From Pseudomonadota bacterium (GTDB lineage Bacteria > Pseudomonadota > Alphaproteobacteria > Rhizobiales > Tepidamorphaceae): a DNA stretch of 64,000 nucleotides. Made by a program: the position numbers and the translations under genes. Of this stretch, positions 44,656 through 53,853 are shown piece by piece. The notes under the pieces are model-generated. The model saw nothing but the letters and a program-made list of their open reading frames with translations. It ran no database searches and had not been told where the DNA came from. The stretch lies in the NCBI GenBank assembly GCA_023458595.1, contig JAEWYT010000041.1:37262-101261 (forward strand). Reading direction: 5' to 3'. How positions within the stretch are numbered: position 1 is the stretch's first letter; each line of letters starts with the position of its first letter.

Positions 44656-45761
44656 AGATCGCGTCCGTCGAGATCAGCCATCACCGGATCGCGCTCGACC
44701 CGCCGTTTCGGGCGAGCTGGGATACGCGCCCGCGAACGGACTTCCAGGCGACTGTCGTCCGCGTGGCGTCGGACGAAGGTCCGGTCGGGATCGGCTCCGG
44801 CGACCTGATGGTCGGTTTCGAGGGCCACGAGCACCTGTTTGTCGGTGAGGACCCTCTGAGGCTCGAGCGCCACTTCCGGGTCCTCGACAACATCGCCTTT
44901 CACTACGGCCGTTGCTGGCCGCTCGACCTTGCGCTCTGGGATCTTGCCGGCAAGATCGCCGGTCAGCCGGTCTGGAAGCTCCTCGGCGGCCGCTCGGACC
45001 GGATACCGGCCTATGCGTCTTCCGGAACCCTGCGAGGACCGGAGGAACTCGCCGACGTGGCCCGGGCCTATCTCGCCCGCGGCTTCCGCGCCCTGAAGAT
45101 CCGCTTCCACCGCGGCGACTGGCGCGACGACATCGCGGCCCTTGCCGCCGTCCGCGCCCGGGTCGGCGACCGGCTTGCGCTGATGGTGGATTGCAATCAG
45201 GGCTGGCGCATGCCCTGGGACACCGCCCCGCCCTGGACGCTGAAGGACGCGCTCCAGGTCGCCCGGGAACTGGAGCGCCTCGGCGTCTACTGGATGGAGG
45301 AGCCGCTCCATCGCGGCGATCGCGACGGTATGCGGCGCCTGCGCGACATGACGGACGTGCGTATCGCCGCCGGAGAGATGACCCGGGAGCTCCACGAGTT
45401 CCGTGACCTGATCCGCGACGGTGCCGTCGACATTGTCCAGCCCGACGCGGCGCTCGTCGGCGGCATCACGGGCCTAAGGCGCGTCGCCGTCATGGCCGAG
45501 GAGCACGGCATCGTCTTCACCCCGCACACCTGGACGAACGGCCTCGGCGTGATCGCCAACGCGCACCTGACGGCGGGCATCGGCGCGGCGCCGTTCATCG
45601 AATTCCCCTTCGATCCGCCGGAATGGTCGCTGGAGCGGCGTGATTTCTTCCTGGAAAGCCCTGTGGACGTGGACGGAAACGGTGATCTGGTCCTCTCCGA
45701 CGCCCCCGGCCTCGGCGCCACGCTGGACGAGGCGCGGCTCGAGAAGACGCGGATTGGATAG
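44652..45761 (+). CDS. Enolase-superfamily enzyme (mandelate racemase/muconate lactonizing-like)
   Basis: The product is 369 residues from the ATG at 44652, overlapping the preceding stop. After the N-terminal capping domain, the barrel shows a KxR pair (FRALKIRFHRG) where many members have KxK. The metal-binding acids are in LMVDCNQGWRM, YWMEEPLHRGD and IAAGEM. At the opposite side are DIVQPDAALVGG and VFTPHTW, the usual Asp-His dyad area. This pattern fits the mandelate-racemase subgroup: acid-sugar dehydratases, racemases or amino-acid-derivative epimerases. Given its partners, a betaine or opine epimerase is conceivable, but the substrate cannot be read. Confidence 0.85.
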   Translation: MKIASVEISHHRIALDPPFRASWDTRPRTDFQATVVRVASDEGPVGIGSGDLMVGFEGHEHLFVGEDPLRLERHFRVLDNIAFHYGRCWPLDLALWDLAGKIAGQPVWKLLGGRSDRIPAYASSGTLRGPEELADVARAYLARGFRALKIRFHRGDWRDDIAALAAVRARVGDRLALMVDCNQGWRMPWDTAPPWTLKDALQVARELERLGVYWMEEPLHRGDRDGMRRLRDMTDVRIAAGEMTRELHEFRDLIRDGAVDIVQPDAALVGGITGLRRVAVMAEEHGIVFTPHTWTNGLGVIANAHLTAGIGAAPFIEFPFDPPEWSLERRDFFLESPVDVDGNGDLVLSDAPGLGATLDEARLEKTRIG

Positions 45762-45810
45762 CGCAGGGAGGGCGTTGGGGTAGGATGGCGGCGGCCGAAT
45801 TCTCCGCTGT

Positions 45811-45885
45811 CATTGCCGGGCTCGTCCCGGCAATCCATGAACACGAACGCTTGCTCCTGTGGTCATGGATGCCCGGAACTAGTCC
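45811..45885. repeat. Palindromic repeat, left side of the IS insertion
   Basis: CATTGCCGGG-CTCGT-CCCGGCAATCCATG lies at 45811-45839, one more copy of the family at 3704 and 35320. A second half-copy, GGTCATGGATGCCCGG at 45861-45876, is interrupted by the IS element and resumes at 47161. Confidence 0.8.
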
Positions 45886-47158
45886 ACGGCTGTCCGGTTT
45901 AAATTTGTGGACTGGGCGCACGGTGTTGATTCTACTCGTGTTCAGACGTTTGGCGCGTCTACTGGACACGAGAACGGAGGCAACACCGTGCGGCACCACA
46001 ATAGCGTTTTCCACGATGTCTTGAAGCGGGTTCCCTGGGGCGTGTTCGACCGGCTTGTCGAGGCGCACCATGCCGACAAGCACGTGCGCCGCCTGTCGAC
46101 CAGGAGCCAGTTCATCGCGCTCCTGTACGGGCAATTGTCCGGTGCGGCGAGCCTTCGGGAGATCGTCGCCGGCCTGCAGAGCCACGCCGCGCGGCTGTAT
46201 CACGTGGGGGCCGGGCCGGTGCCGCGCGCGACGCTTGCCGATGCCAATGCCAGGCGGGCGAGCGCGGTGTTCGGCGAACTGTTCGCCGCGATGGTCGGCC
46301 AGGCCCAGCGCGGCCTGCGCCGGGCGGTGGGGGAGGCCGTCTACCTCGTCGATTCGACCGGCCTGCGCCTGAGCGGGGCGGGCAGCGAATGGGCGCGCTT
46401 CTCGGCCAGAGCCTGCGGCGCCAAGCTCCACGTCGTCTATGACGCGGGCGCCGAGCGGCCGATCTATGCCGCGCTCACCGCCGCCAGGGTCAACGACATT
46501 ACCGCCGCCAAGGCCATGCCCATCGAGGCGGGCGCGACCTACGTCTTCGATCTCGGCTACTACGATTACGGCTGGTGGGCGCGGATGGACGCGGCCGGCT
46601 GCCGCATCGTCACCCGCCTGAAGGCCAACACGCCGCTGACGGTGACGGCGCAGCTCGAGCTGCCCGAGGAGGCAGCCGACATCCTGTCCGACCGCATCGG
46701 CCTGTTGCCGCAGCGCCAGGCCGCAAGCCGCAAGACCCCGTTCGGCGATCCGGTCCGCGAGGTGCGCGTCAGGACCGGAACCGGCAAGGTGCTGCGCATC
46801 CTCTCCAACGACCTCGACGCCCCCGCCCGGGAGATCGCCGACCTCTACAAGCGGCGCTGGGCCATCGAACTGTTCTTCAGGTGGGTTAAGCAGACGCTGA
46901 AGCTCAGGCACTTCCTCGGCCTCAGCGAGAACGCCGTGCGCATCCAGATCGCCGTCGCCCTCATCGCCTTCCTGCTGCTGCGCCTCGCCCAGGCCGCCCA
47001 GACCGCCGTCGAAAGCCCGCTCGCCTTCGCCCGCCTCGTCCGCGCCAACCTCATGCATCGACGCCGCATCGATCGCCTCATCGACCAGACGCCAAAACCA
47101 CGCAAACTCCCAGACCAGATGGTGCTGCAATGGGCAGGAAATTAAACCGGACAGCCGT
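45886..47158 (+). mobile_element. Complete IS4-family insertion sequence
   Basis: The element is 1273 bases long and bounded by 17-base perfect inverted repeats, 45886-45902 and 47142-47158 (ACGGCTGTCCGGTTTAA). It carries one intact transposase gene whose stop codon lies inside the right inverted repeat. The flanking ten bases (45876-45885 and 47159-47168) agree at 7 of 10 positions, an imperfect target duplication. It sits inside a palindromic repeat. Confidence 0.9.
45988..47145 (+). CDS. IS4-family transposase
   Basis: The product is 385 residues from a GTG at 45988 with GGAGG 7 bases upstream. The N-terminal DUF4372-like region reads HNSVFHDVLKRVPWGVFDRLVEAHHADKHVRRLSTRSQF. The DDE catalytic set is visible: YLVDSTGLRL (first Asp), VFDLGYYDYG (second Asp) and YKRRWAIELFFRWVK, which fits the IS4 signature Y-(2)-R-(3)-E-(6)-K. 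The frame is intact, so the element could still move. It is read in the same direction as the flanking catabolic genes. Confidence 0.95.
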   Translation: MRHHNSVFHDVLKRVPWGVFDRLVEAHHADKHVRRLSTRSQFIALLYGQLSGAASLREIVAGLQSHAARLYHVGAGPVPRATLADANARRASAVFGELFAAMVGQAQRGLRRAVGEAVYLVDSTGLRLSGAGSEWARFSARACGAKLHVVYDAGAERPIYAALTAARVNDITAAKAMPIEAGATYVFDLGYYDYGWWARMDAAGCRIVTRLKANTPLTVTAQLELPEEAADILSDRIGLLPQRQAASRKTPFGDPVREVRVRTGTGKVLRILSNDLDAPAREIADLYKRRWAIELFFRWVKQTLKLRHFLGLSENAVRIQIAVALIAFLLLRLAQAAQTAVESPLAFARLVRANLMHRRRIDRLIDQTPKPRKLPDQMVLQWAGN

Positions 47159-47240
47159 GGGCTTGTCCCGGGTATCCACGAGCAGCCGCCACGGCACATG
47201 AATCCGTGGATGGCCGGGACGGGCCCGGCCATGACGGCAA
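47159..47240. repeat. Palindromic repeat, right side of the IS insertion
   Basis: GCTTGTCCCGGGTATCCACGAG at 47161 continues the half-copy broken by the IS. A further copy, TCCGTGGATGGCCGGG-ACGGG-CCCGGCCATGACGG, ends near 47237. No gene lies between the IS and the next start at 47311. Confidence 0.75.
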
Positions 47241-47310
47241 GAAGGAAGGCGGTATCGGGTAGCCAAGACGCGACTCGCGCCGGTCCGAAAAGCCGCTATC
47301 CTTCGATCCG

Positions 47311-49356
47311 ATGACCTCGAACGATCCCCTGCTGCAGCCCTACCGGCTCAAGCACCTCACGCTCCGCAACCGGCTGATGTCGACGGCGCACGAGCCGGCC
47401 TACTCCGAGGACGGGCTGCCGAAGGACCGCTACCGGCTCTACCACGTGGAGAAGGCCAAGGGCGGCATCGCGCTCACGATGACGGCGGGTTCGGCGATCG
47501 TCTCGACGGACTCCCCGCCCGCCTTCGGCAACCTGCACGCCTATCGCGACGAGATCGTGCCCTGGCTCAACCGCCTGACGGAGGAGTGCCACGAGCACGG
47601 CGCGGCCGTGATGATCCAGCTCACCCATCTCGGCCGGCGCACGGGATGGAACAAGGCGGACTGGCTTCCGGTTCTCGCGCCCTCGGCCGTGCGCGAGCCG
47701 GCGCACCGCGCCTTTCCAAAGACGGCGGAGGACTGGGACCTCGACCGGATCGTCGCCGACTATGCCGCCGCCGCCGAAAGGATGCAGGCGGCAGGTCTCG
47801 ACGGCATCGAGCTCGAATGCTACGGCCACCTCCTCGACCAGTTCTGGTCGCCAGCGACGAACACCCGCGACGACGAATACGGCGGCTCGCTCGACAACCG
47901 GCTGCGCTTCACCTTGCGCGTGCTCGACGCGATCCGCGCTTCCGTCGGCCCCGACTTCATCATGGGGCTTCGCCTCGTCGCCGACGAGGACTGGGACAAG
48001 GGCCTCTCGCGCGAGGAGGGCATCGAGATCTGCCGGCGGCTGGTGGCGACCGGCCAGATCGACTTCCTCAACATCATCCGCGGCCATATCGAGACGGATG
48101 CGGCGCTCGCCAGGGTGATCCCGGTGCAGGGCATGCGCTCGGCGCCGCATCTCGATTTCGCCGGCGACGTGCGGGCGCAGACGAAGTTTCCCGTGTTCCA
48201 CGCCTCGCGCATCGCCGACGTGGCGACCGCGCGCCATGCCGTCGCCGAGGGCAAGCTCGACATGGTGGGCATGACGCGGGCGCACATCGCCGATCCCCAT
48301 ATCGGCGCGAAGATCGCCGCCGGCCGCGAGCACGAGATCCGGCCCTGCGTCGGGGCGACCTACTGCCTCGACCGCATCTACGAGGGCGGCGAGGCCCTGT
48401 GCATCCACAACCCGGCGACCGGCCGCGAGGCGACCATGCCGCAGGTGATCCGGGCGAGCGCCGGCCCGCGCCGGCGCGTCACGGTGATCGGGGCGGGACC
48501 CGCGGGGCTGGAAGCCGCACGCGTCTCGGCCGAGCGCGGGCACGCGGTGACGCTGCTCGAGGCGGCGGACGGGGCCGGCGGCCAGATCCGCCTCGCCGCG
48601 CGGACGAAGCGCCGGGGCGAGTTGATCGGCATCGTCGACTGGCGCGTCGAGCGCTGCGGGGCGGCGGGCGTCGAGATGCGGTTCAACACGCTCGCGGACG
48701 CCGCCGACGTGCTCGCCACCGGGCCCGACATCGTCGTCGTGGCGACCGGCGGCCTGCCGAACTCCGCCATCCTCGAGGAGGGCAACGATCTCGTCGTGTC
48801 GAGCTGGGACATCCTGTCCGGCGACGCGAAGCCCGGCACCGACGCGCTCGTCTTCGACGACAACGGCGCGCATCCTGCGATGCAGGCGGCCGAACTCCTG
48901 GCGGAAGCCGGGGCGCGGGTCGAGATCGTCACGCCGGAGCGCTTCTTCGCGCCGGAGATCGGCGGGCTGAACCACGTTGCCTATGCCGAGACATTCCAGC
49001 GCCACGGCGTGCGGATCACCATCGCCCGGCGCCTGACCGGCGTGCGCCGGGAGGGCAACCGCCTGATCGCTACCATCGGCAGCGACTACGGCGAAGACAT
49101 CCGCGAGACCCGCGCGGCCGATCAGATCGTCATCGAGCACGGCACCCTGCCGCTCGACGATCTCTATTTTGAGCTCCGGGAGGGATCGGCGAACCGCGGC
49201 GAGGTCGACTACCGGGCCCTCGTCGCCGGGCGGCCGCAGGAGGTCGTGCGGAATCCGGACGGCAACTACCGGCTGTACCGGATCGGCGACGCGGTATCCT
49301 CGCGCAACATCCACGCGGCCATCTACGACGCGCTGCGGCTCGCCAAGGATTTTTGA
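47311..49356 (+). CDS. NADH:flavin oxidoreductase, N-methylproline demethylase-like (StcD type)
   Basis: The product is 681 residues. An Old-Yellow-Enzyme-type FMN barrel (about 1-380) with SAGS-type active site segments (IQLTHLGRRTGWN, GIELECYGHLLDQFWSPATNTRDDEYGGSLDNR) is followed by a Rossmann FAD/NADH domain (VTVIGAGPAGLEAARVSAERGH). This is the architecture of trimethylamine dehydrogenase and of StcD, the N-methylproline demethylase of rhizobial stachydrine use. The Fe-S loop reads CVGATYC...LCIHNP, so one of the four cluster Cys positions of trimethylamine dehydrogenase appears to be Ala. With PutA eight kilobases on, N-methylproline is an attractive substrate. Confidence 0.78.
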   Translation: MTSNDPLLQPYRLKHLTLRNRLMSTAHEPAYSEDGLPKDRYRLYHVEKAKGGIALTMTAGSAIVSTDSPPAFGNLHAYRDEIVPWLNRLTEECHEHGAAVMIQLTHLGRRTGWNKADWLPVLAPSAVREPAHRAFPKTAEDWDLDRIVADYAAAAERMQAAGLDGIELECYGHLLDQFWSPATNTRDDEYGGSLDNRLRFTLRVLDAIRASVGPDFIMGLRLVADEDWDKGLSREEGIEICRRLVATGQIDFLNIIRGHIETDAALARVIPVQGMRSAPHLDFAGDVRAQTKFPVFHASRIADVATARHAVAEGKLDMVGMTRAHIADPHIGAKIAAGREHEIRPCVGATYCLDRIYEGGEALCIHNPATGREATMPQVIRASAGPRRRVTVIGAGPAGLEAARVSAERGHAVTLLEAADGAGGQIRLAARTKRRGELIGIVDWRVERCGAAGVEMRFNTLADAADVLATGPDIVVVATGGLPNSAILEEGNDLVVSSWDILSGDAKPGTDALVFDDNGAHPAMQAAELLAEAGARVEIVTPERFFAPEIGGLNHVAYAETFQRHGVRITIARRLTGVRREGNRLIATIGSDYGEDIRETRAADQIVIEHGTLPLDDLYFELREGSANRGEVDYRALVAGRPQEVVRNPDGNYRLYRIGDAVSSRNIHAAIYDALRLAKDF

Positions 49357-49449
49357 GTGTTGCGGCAAAGTTACGCAACTCTCTGATTCGTGATGATAAT
49401 AATCCCCTGATTCGGTGGCACAATTCGGCTGGGCAGCAGGGGCGACGCC

Positions 49450-50088
49450 ATGACGTTTCAGACTGACGTGGATAGCGAAGACAGTTTTCCGAGCCGCCGC
49501 GCATTCGCGGTCGGCGGCTTGTCGGCCGCGCTCGCGGCGGCGCTCGGAGGGGCGCTCGGGGGCTGCACCGCCGACACGATGGACGGCATGACGGCCTATG
49601 CCCCGGTGGACGGCCGGGTGTCGCCGCAATATCAGCGGCGGCGGGTGCGCTACGCGACCGCCGAGAAGCCGGGCACCATCATAGTCGATACCTCGGAGCG
49701 CTATCTCTACGTCGTCGAGCCGAACGGCATGGCGACCCGCTACGGCGTCGGCGTCGGCCGGGAAGGGTTCGCCTGGAACGGCCGGGCGCGCGTCGGGCGC
49801 AAGGCGGAATGGCCGGTCTGGACGCCGCCGCCGCAGATGATCAAGCGCCAGCCGGAACTGAAGAAGTATGCCGGCGGCATGGCCGGCGGGCCGGAAAATC
49901 CCCTCGGAGCGCGCGCCATGTATCTCTATGACGGCGGCCGCGACACCATGTACCGCCTGCACGGCACCAACCAGCCCTGGTCGATCGGCCGGGCGATGTC
50001 GAGCGGCTGCATCCGGATGATGAACGCCGACGTCATCCACCTCTACAACCGGACGCCGGTCGGCACGCCGGTCATCGTGAAGACCTGA
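49450..50088 (+). CDS. L,D-transpeptidase (YkuD domain), exported
   Basis: The product is 212 residues. The N-terminus has a twin-Arg-like SRRAFAVGGLSAALAAALGGALGGCTA, with a possible lipoprotein box (LGGC, Cys about 39). The YkuD domain runs from about 75 to the end: GTIIVDTSERYLYVV, and the catalytic HGTNQPWSIGRAMSSGCIRMMN with His and Cys. Such enzymes make 3-3 peptidoglycan crosslinks or attach lipoproteins to peptidoglycan in the periplasm. It is a single gene convergent with the DUF1513 gene. Confidence 0.92.
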   Translation: MTFQTDVDSEDSFPSRRAFAVGGLSAALAAALGGALGGCTADTMDGMTAYAPVDGRVSPQYQRRRVRYATAEKPGTIIVDTSERYLYVVEPNGMATRYGVGVGREGFAWNGRARVGRKAEWPVWTPPPQMIKRQPELKKYAGGMAGGPENPLGARAMYLYDGGRDTMYRLHGTNQPWSIGRAMSSGCIRMMNADVIHLYNRTPVGTPVIVKT

Positions 50089-50097
50089 CCGGCCGAT

Positions 50098-51219
50098 TCA
50101 GGATTCGCGGGCGACGACGCGCCTGAGGTGATTGTCCCAGGCGACGTCGCCGCCGGCGGGCCGGATCTCCTCGAGCCGTTCGGCCGGACCGGCCTCGGCG
50201 ATCTCGCCGTATCCGCTCGTCAGGCGGAAGTCGTCCCTTGCGCCCGGCGCCACGCCGCATCCGTCCTTCAGCGCGGTCGTGCCGAGCGAGCGGCCCGTCG
50301 CCGCGTCCCAGTAGGCGACGGTGCCTCCGACCGGGCTCGACGTGGCGACGATCTCGCCGGAGGCGTCGACGGCGACCGAGCCGATGTAGTTCGACAGGCC
50401 GCGCAGCACGTCCGCCGGGCCGGTGAACATCTCGATCTCGCGGCCGCGCCGGTGGCGCCCCACGACCGGCGGGCTGTCGTGCCCGGGCCCGTGATACTGG
50501 CCGCCGAACCAGACGGTCCCGAAGCCGTCGACGGCCAGGTGGTGGAAGGCGAGCTTGTGCAGCTCATGCGGCAGCGCCACGGTCTCCAGGAGGTCGCCGG
50601 TCGCCACGTCGACATAGGCGAGCGACGGCGCCATCGTCTCCAGATTGAGCTCGAGCTTGCCGTAGTCGGGATGGGTGAGGATGCCGCCGTTGGCGACGCA
50701 GAGCGTACGGCCGTCCGGCATCAGCACCACTTCGTGCGGATCGAGGCCGCCGGTCGCGAACTCGCCGATGCGGCGCATGCCGCCGGTCGCGTCGTAGACG
50801 CCGGCGACGCCGCGCTCGCCGTCATAGTCGTTCTCGGTGGCGATCAGCAGCCGGTCGGCGTCGGCGAAGATGCCGTGTCCGAAGAAGTGACGGTCCGGCT
50901 CGGCGGCGAAGGGGCGCGGCGGCGCGGCGCCGGCGATGTCGAAGGCGATGGCAAAACGCCCGGGCTGGCGGGCGAAGGCGACCGCGCGGCGGCCGCCGGC
51001 ATCGATGGCGAAGCTGTGGCCGCGCGCCTCGAGCGGGATCACCAGACGCTCGCGGCCGGCCTCGTCGATGACGACGACCTCGAAGGCGCCCGCGTTCCTG
51101 CGGGCGGACAGGAACAGCGCCCCGGCCTCGGGACCCGCCGCCAGGCCCGCGCGCGGCGCGAGCCCCGCGGCGGCCGCCAGCGCCAGGAACGTCCGCCTGT
51201 CAATCGCCGTCGAGCGCAT
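50098..51219 (-). CDS. DUF1513 periplasmic protein
   Basis: The product is 373 residues from the ATG at 51217-51219. A Tat-type signal (IDRRTFLALAAAAGLAPRAGLAAG) precedes a beta-propeller-like body, with GHSFAIDAGGRRAVAFARQPG, GGLDPHEVVLMPDGRTLCVANGGILTHPDYGK and HELHKLAFHHLAVDG. DUF1513 genes regularly follow imelysin and di-heme cytochrome genes in alphaproteobacteria, suggesting a periplasmic metal-related role. It overlaps the upstream imelysin gene by 20 bases, so translation is coupled. It is the last gene of that operon. Confidence 0.88.
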   Translation of the reverse strand: MRSTAIDRRTFLALAAAAGLAPRAGLAAGPEAGALFLSARRNAGAFEVVVIDEAGRERLVIPLEARGHSFAIDAGGRRAVAFARQPGRFAIAFDIAGAAPPRPFAAEPDRHFFGHGIFADADRLLIATENDYDGERGVAGVYDATGGMRRIGEFATGGLDPHEVVLMPDGRTLCVANGGILTHPDYGKLELNLETMAPSLAYVDVATGDLLETVALPHELHKLAFHHLAVDGFGTVWFGGQYHGPGHDSPPVVGRHRRGREIEMFTGPADVLRGLSNYIGSVAVDASGEIVATSSPVGGTVAYWDAATGRSLGTTALKDGCGVAPGARDDFRLTSGYGEIAEAGPAERLEEIRPAGGDVAWDNHLRRVVARES

Positions 51220-52285
51220 TGAATCCAACACTCACGCCGACCGCCTGGGCGAGCCGGTTGTCCAGGGTCGTATGAAGGCTCTTGAGAGCGATGACCACGT
51301 ACACGAGCGCCTCGCGGCCGGGGCCCGGCGAGACGGCTTCCTCGAGCGGCATGTCGATCCGGTCCAGGGTCTCGAGGACGCGGCGCATCTCCAGCCGCAG
51401 CGATCCGTCTATCCAGTGGTCCGCCTCGCCGAACGACTGCGCGAAGCCCGTGGTGGTGTAGAAGTCCCTCAGGCCCTCGACGCTGCGCCGGATCGCACGG
51501 ATCGTCGTGCCGCTGCGCCACAGCGGCGCGAGCCGGGCGTTCGCCTGTTCGGGCTCCTTGCCGACGAAGGGAGCGATGACCGCGTCGGCGAGATAGGTCA
51601 TGCCGCCGGCGAGCGCCTTGATCGCCTCGGTGGCCACCTCTTCGGGACTGCGGTAGATCCTGTTGTCCGGTCCCGGATCGGCGAACTCGCGCGCGTAGTC
51701 GCTGTCGGGCGACCAGGCCCTGGCGACGGCGGCGGCGTTCTCGGCGATCACGATGCTGATCGACAGGGCGTAACCGCAACGGAAGCGCCCCTCCTCGGTC
51801 CCGTCGACGATGGAGCTCGCCCCGGTTCCGTAAAGCGCGTACTCGAGCGCCGGCAGCCCCTGCACCGCGACGCTCTTGCCGGCGAGCTTCGCCGGGTCGA
51901 TCGCGTCGCCGTCCTTCTTGGCGATGATCTCGCCGACCTGCCGCAGGATGACGCCGCGCGGGTCGGGCCAGAAGAAGATGCGCTCGAAGCGGTTGTCCTC
52001 GATCAACGGACCGAAGCGAAGGAAGGAGATACGGAACCACGCGTCGACGACGTCGTCGAAGCGCTGCCGCACCGTATCCATGCGGGTCTGATCGGGGGCC
52101 TTGCAGAGCCGGTCGAGATCACCCGACAGGGCGGCGGCGGAATTGGCGAAATGCCCGGTGGCGGGCCGGATGTAGCCGTCGATGAGACGCGCGCCGAGAC
52201 CCGGCGGGACCGCGGCCGACGCGGAGACGGCCGCCGCACAGGTCGCCGTCGCACAGACCACAATGGCGGTCAGCAGGTGTCGCAT
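51200..52285 (-). CDS. Imelysin-family periplasmic protein (second of two)
   Basis: The product is 361 residues with a signal peptide (about 1-24, ending SASA). Imelysin-type helical repeats include RFDDVVDAWFRISFLRFGPL and AVQGLPALEYALYGTG; the latter replaces the GxHxxE of the first imelysin with GLPALE, so the putative metal-binding His is absent. YRSPEEVATEAIKALAGGMTYLADAV follows. The ATG directly abuts the TAG of the upstream cytochrome gene. This shorter type pairs with IrpA-like imelysins in many genomes. Confidence 0.88.
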   Translation of the reverse strand: MRHLLTAIVVCATATCAAAVSASAAVPPGLGARLIDGYIRPATGHFANSAAALSGDLDRLCKAPDQTRMDTVRQRFDDVVDAWFRISFLRFGPLIEDNRFERIFFWPDPRGVILRQVGEIIAKKDGDAIDPAKLAGKSVAVQGLPALEYALYGTGASSIVDGTEEGRFRCGYALSISIVIAENAAAVARAWSPDSDYAREFADPGPDNRIYRSPEEVATEAIKALAGGMTYLADAVIAPFVGKEPEQANARLAPLWRSGTTIRAIRRSVEGLRDFYTTTGFAQSFGEADHWIDGSLRLEMRRVLETLDRIDMPLEEAVSPGPGREALVYVVIALKSLHTTLDNRLAQAVGVSVGFNALDGD

Positions 52286-53800
52286 CTAGAGCGATTCCAG
52301 GAAGCGAATGAGATTCGCCCTTTCCTCCGGTGTCATCCCGACGACGCGGTCACGCGAGGCCTGCGCCTCGCCGCCGTGCCAGAGGACCGCTTCGAGAATC
52401 GTGCGGGCACGACCGTCGTGCAGGAATGTTGCCTCCTCGCTGACGGTCTTGGCAAGGCCGATCCCCCACAGCGGCTGGGTGCGCCATTCCCTGCCGTCCG
52501 CGTCGCCCTCGGGCCGGTCGTCGGCGAGACCTTCGCCCATGTCGTGCAGCAGCATGTCGGTATACGGCCAGATCAGCTGGAAGCGCTGGGCCTGCCCCTC
52601 GGCGTCGCGGCGGGTCACGAACTTGGGCGTATGGCAGGCCGGGCAACCGGCGGCGTAGAACTCCGCCTTGCCGGCGAGCACCTGCGCATCGTCCATGTCG
52701 CGCCGCTCCGGCACCGCCAGGTTCTGGGAGTAGAACACCACGAGCTTCAGAAGATCCTCGGGCACCTCGTCGGCGCCGAACGCCGTCTGGATGCCGGTCG
52801 GCCGCGACAGGCAGTCGGCCTGGGCAGCCGTGCAGTCGCCATAGGGATTGGGAACCGGCGGCGAGGACAGGCCCATGTCGCCGTTGAAGGCGCTGGCGCT
52901 CTGGACGCGGATCGACGGCGTGATCGCCTTCCAGCCGAAGCGGCCGAGCCTGATCTCGCCGGTCTCGGGATCGCGCACATGGTTGGGCCTTCCCGAGATG
53001 CCGTCGCCGTCGGCGTCATCGGGATCGGCCCTGGCGAGGATGTCGGATTCGTCGATCGCCTCGAGCAGGCCGAGACCGATCATCGGCTGGGCGACGCGCG
53101 CGGACGTCATCAGGTCGGGCCGCATCGGGCCATAGCCCGGATCGACGATCTCGAGCGTCGGCTTGCGGAGCGCCACCGTCTCGCCGCCGTTCAGGGCGAC
53201 GGGAACGTCCTCGTAGGTGATCTTCACGCGGCCCTCGCCGGGCAGGCCCGGGATCGCGAAGTCCTGAAGCTGGGTGCCGTAGACCGCATCGCCGATCGCG
53301 AGCGCGTGGCGGTCGGCGAGCATCCCGCGCTCCTCGTCGGTCGCCGGCGGCACCGAGAGGCGCACCAGCATCGACACCGCGTCGTCCTCGGCGGTGGCGG
53401 GGGGATGGCCGCGCCCGTCCTTCAGATGGCAGCCCTGACAGGAGCGGGCGTTGAAGAGCGGCCCCAGACCATCGGACGTCTGCGTCGAGGACGGCGCCGT
53501 CACCCAGTCCTTGCGGAACAGGCCGTTGCCGACGGAGAAGGTCTCGCGTTCCTCGAACCTGAGATTGGCGGAGGGGTGAGAGAAAATGTCGCGGTTGATG
53601 ATTTTCCGCACCGTCGCCGCGCCGCCGGGCATCGCCTCGAACTGCTCGGGGGCGGTAAACGTCTCGGCCGGCGCCGTCACCGCCTTGACGCGGGCGAGGT
53701 CCTTCGGGGTCAGGTCGTCGCGCCCGCTCGCGGCGAAAACCACGGCTCCCGAAAGGGTCAGGGCGGCAACACTCGCGATCAGACGCCGCGAATACGTCAT
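52286..53800 (-). CDS. Di-heme c-type cytochrome / thiol oxidoreductase-like protein
   Basis: The product is 504 residues with a signal peptide (about 1-24). Two CxxCH heme sites are seen: SCQGCHLKDGRGHPP near 120 and GCPACHTPKF near 388. ADPDDADGDGISGRPN resembles a calcium-binding loop. This di-heme oxidoreductase family is annotated as thiol oxidoreductase or MauG-like; its place between two imelysin genes suggests periplasmic electron transfer tied to iron handling. It lies 53 bases after the first imelysin gene and directly abuts the second. Confidence 0.9.
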   Translation of the reverse strand: MTYSRRLIASVAALTLSGAVVFAASGRDDLTPKDLARVKAVTAPAETFTAPEQFEAMPGGAATVRKIINRDIFSHPSANLRFEERETFSVGNGLFRKDWVTAPSSTQTSDGLGPLFNARSCQGCHLKDGRGHPPATAEDDAVSMLVRLSVPPATDEERGMLADRHALAIGDAVYGTQLQDFAIPGLPGEGRVKITYEDVPVALNGGETVALRKPTLEIVDPGYGPMRPDLMTSARVAQPMIGLGLLEAIDESDILARADPDDADGDGISGRPNHVRDPETGEIRLGRFGWKAITPSIRVQSASAFNGDMGLSSPPVPNPYGDCTAAQADCLSRPTGIQTAFGADEVPEDLLKLVVFYSQNLAVPERRDMDDAQVLAGKAEFYAAGCPACHTPKFVTRRDAEGQAQRFQLIWPYTDMLLHDMGEGLADDRPEGDADGREWRTQPLWGIGLAKTVSEEATFLHDGRARTILEAVLWHGGEAQASRDRVVGMTPEERANLIRFLESL

Positions 53801-53853
53801 GGGTTCGGTCCGGTGGCGGGCCGCCCCCTGCGGCCCGCTCGATCTTCGCTATC

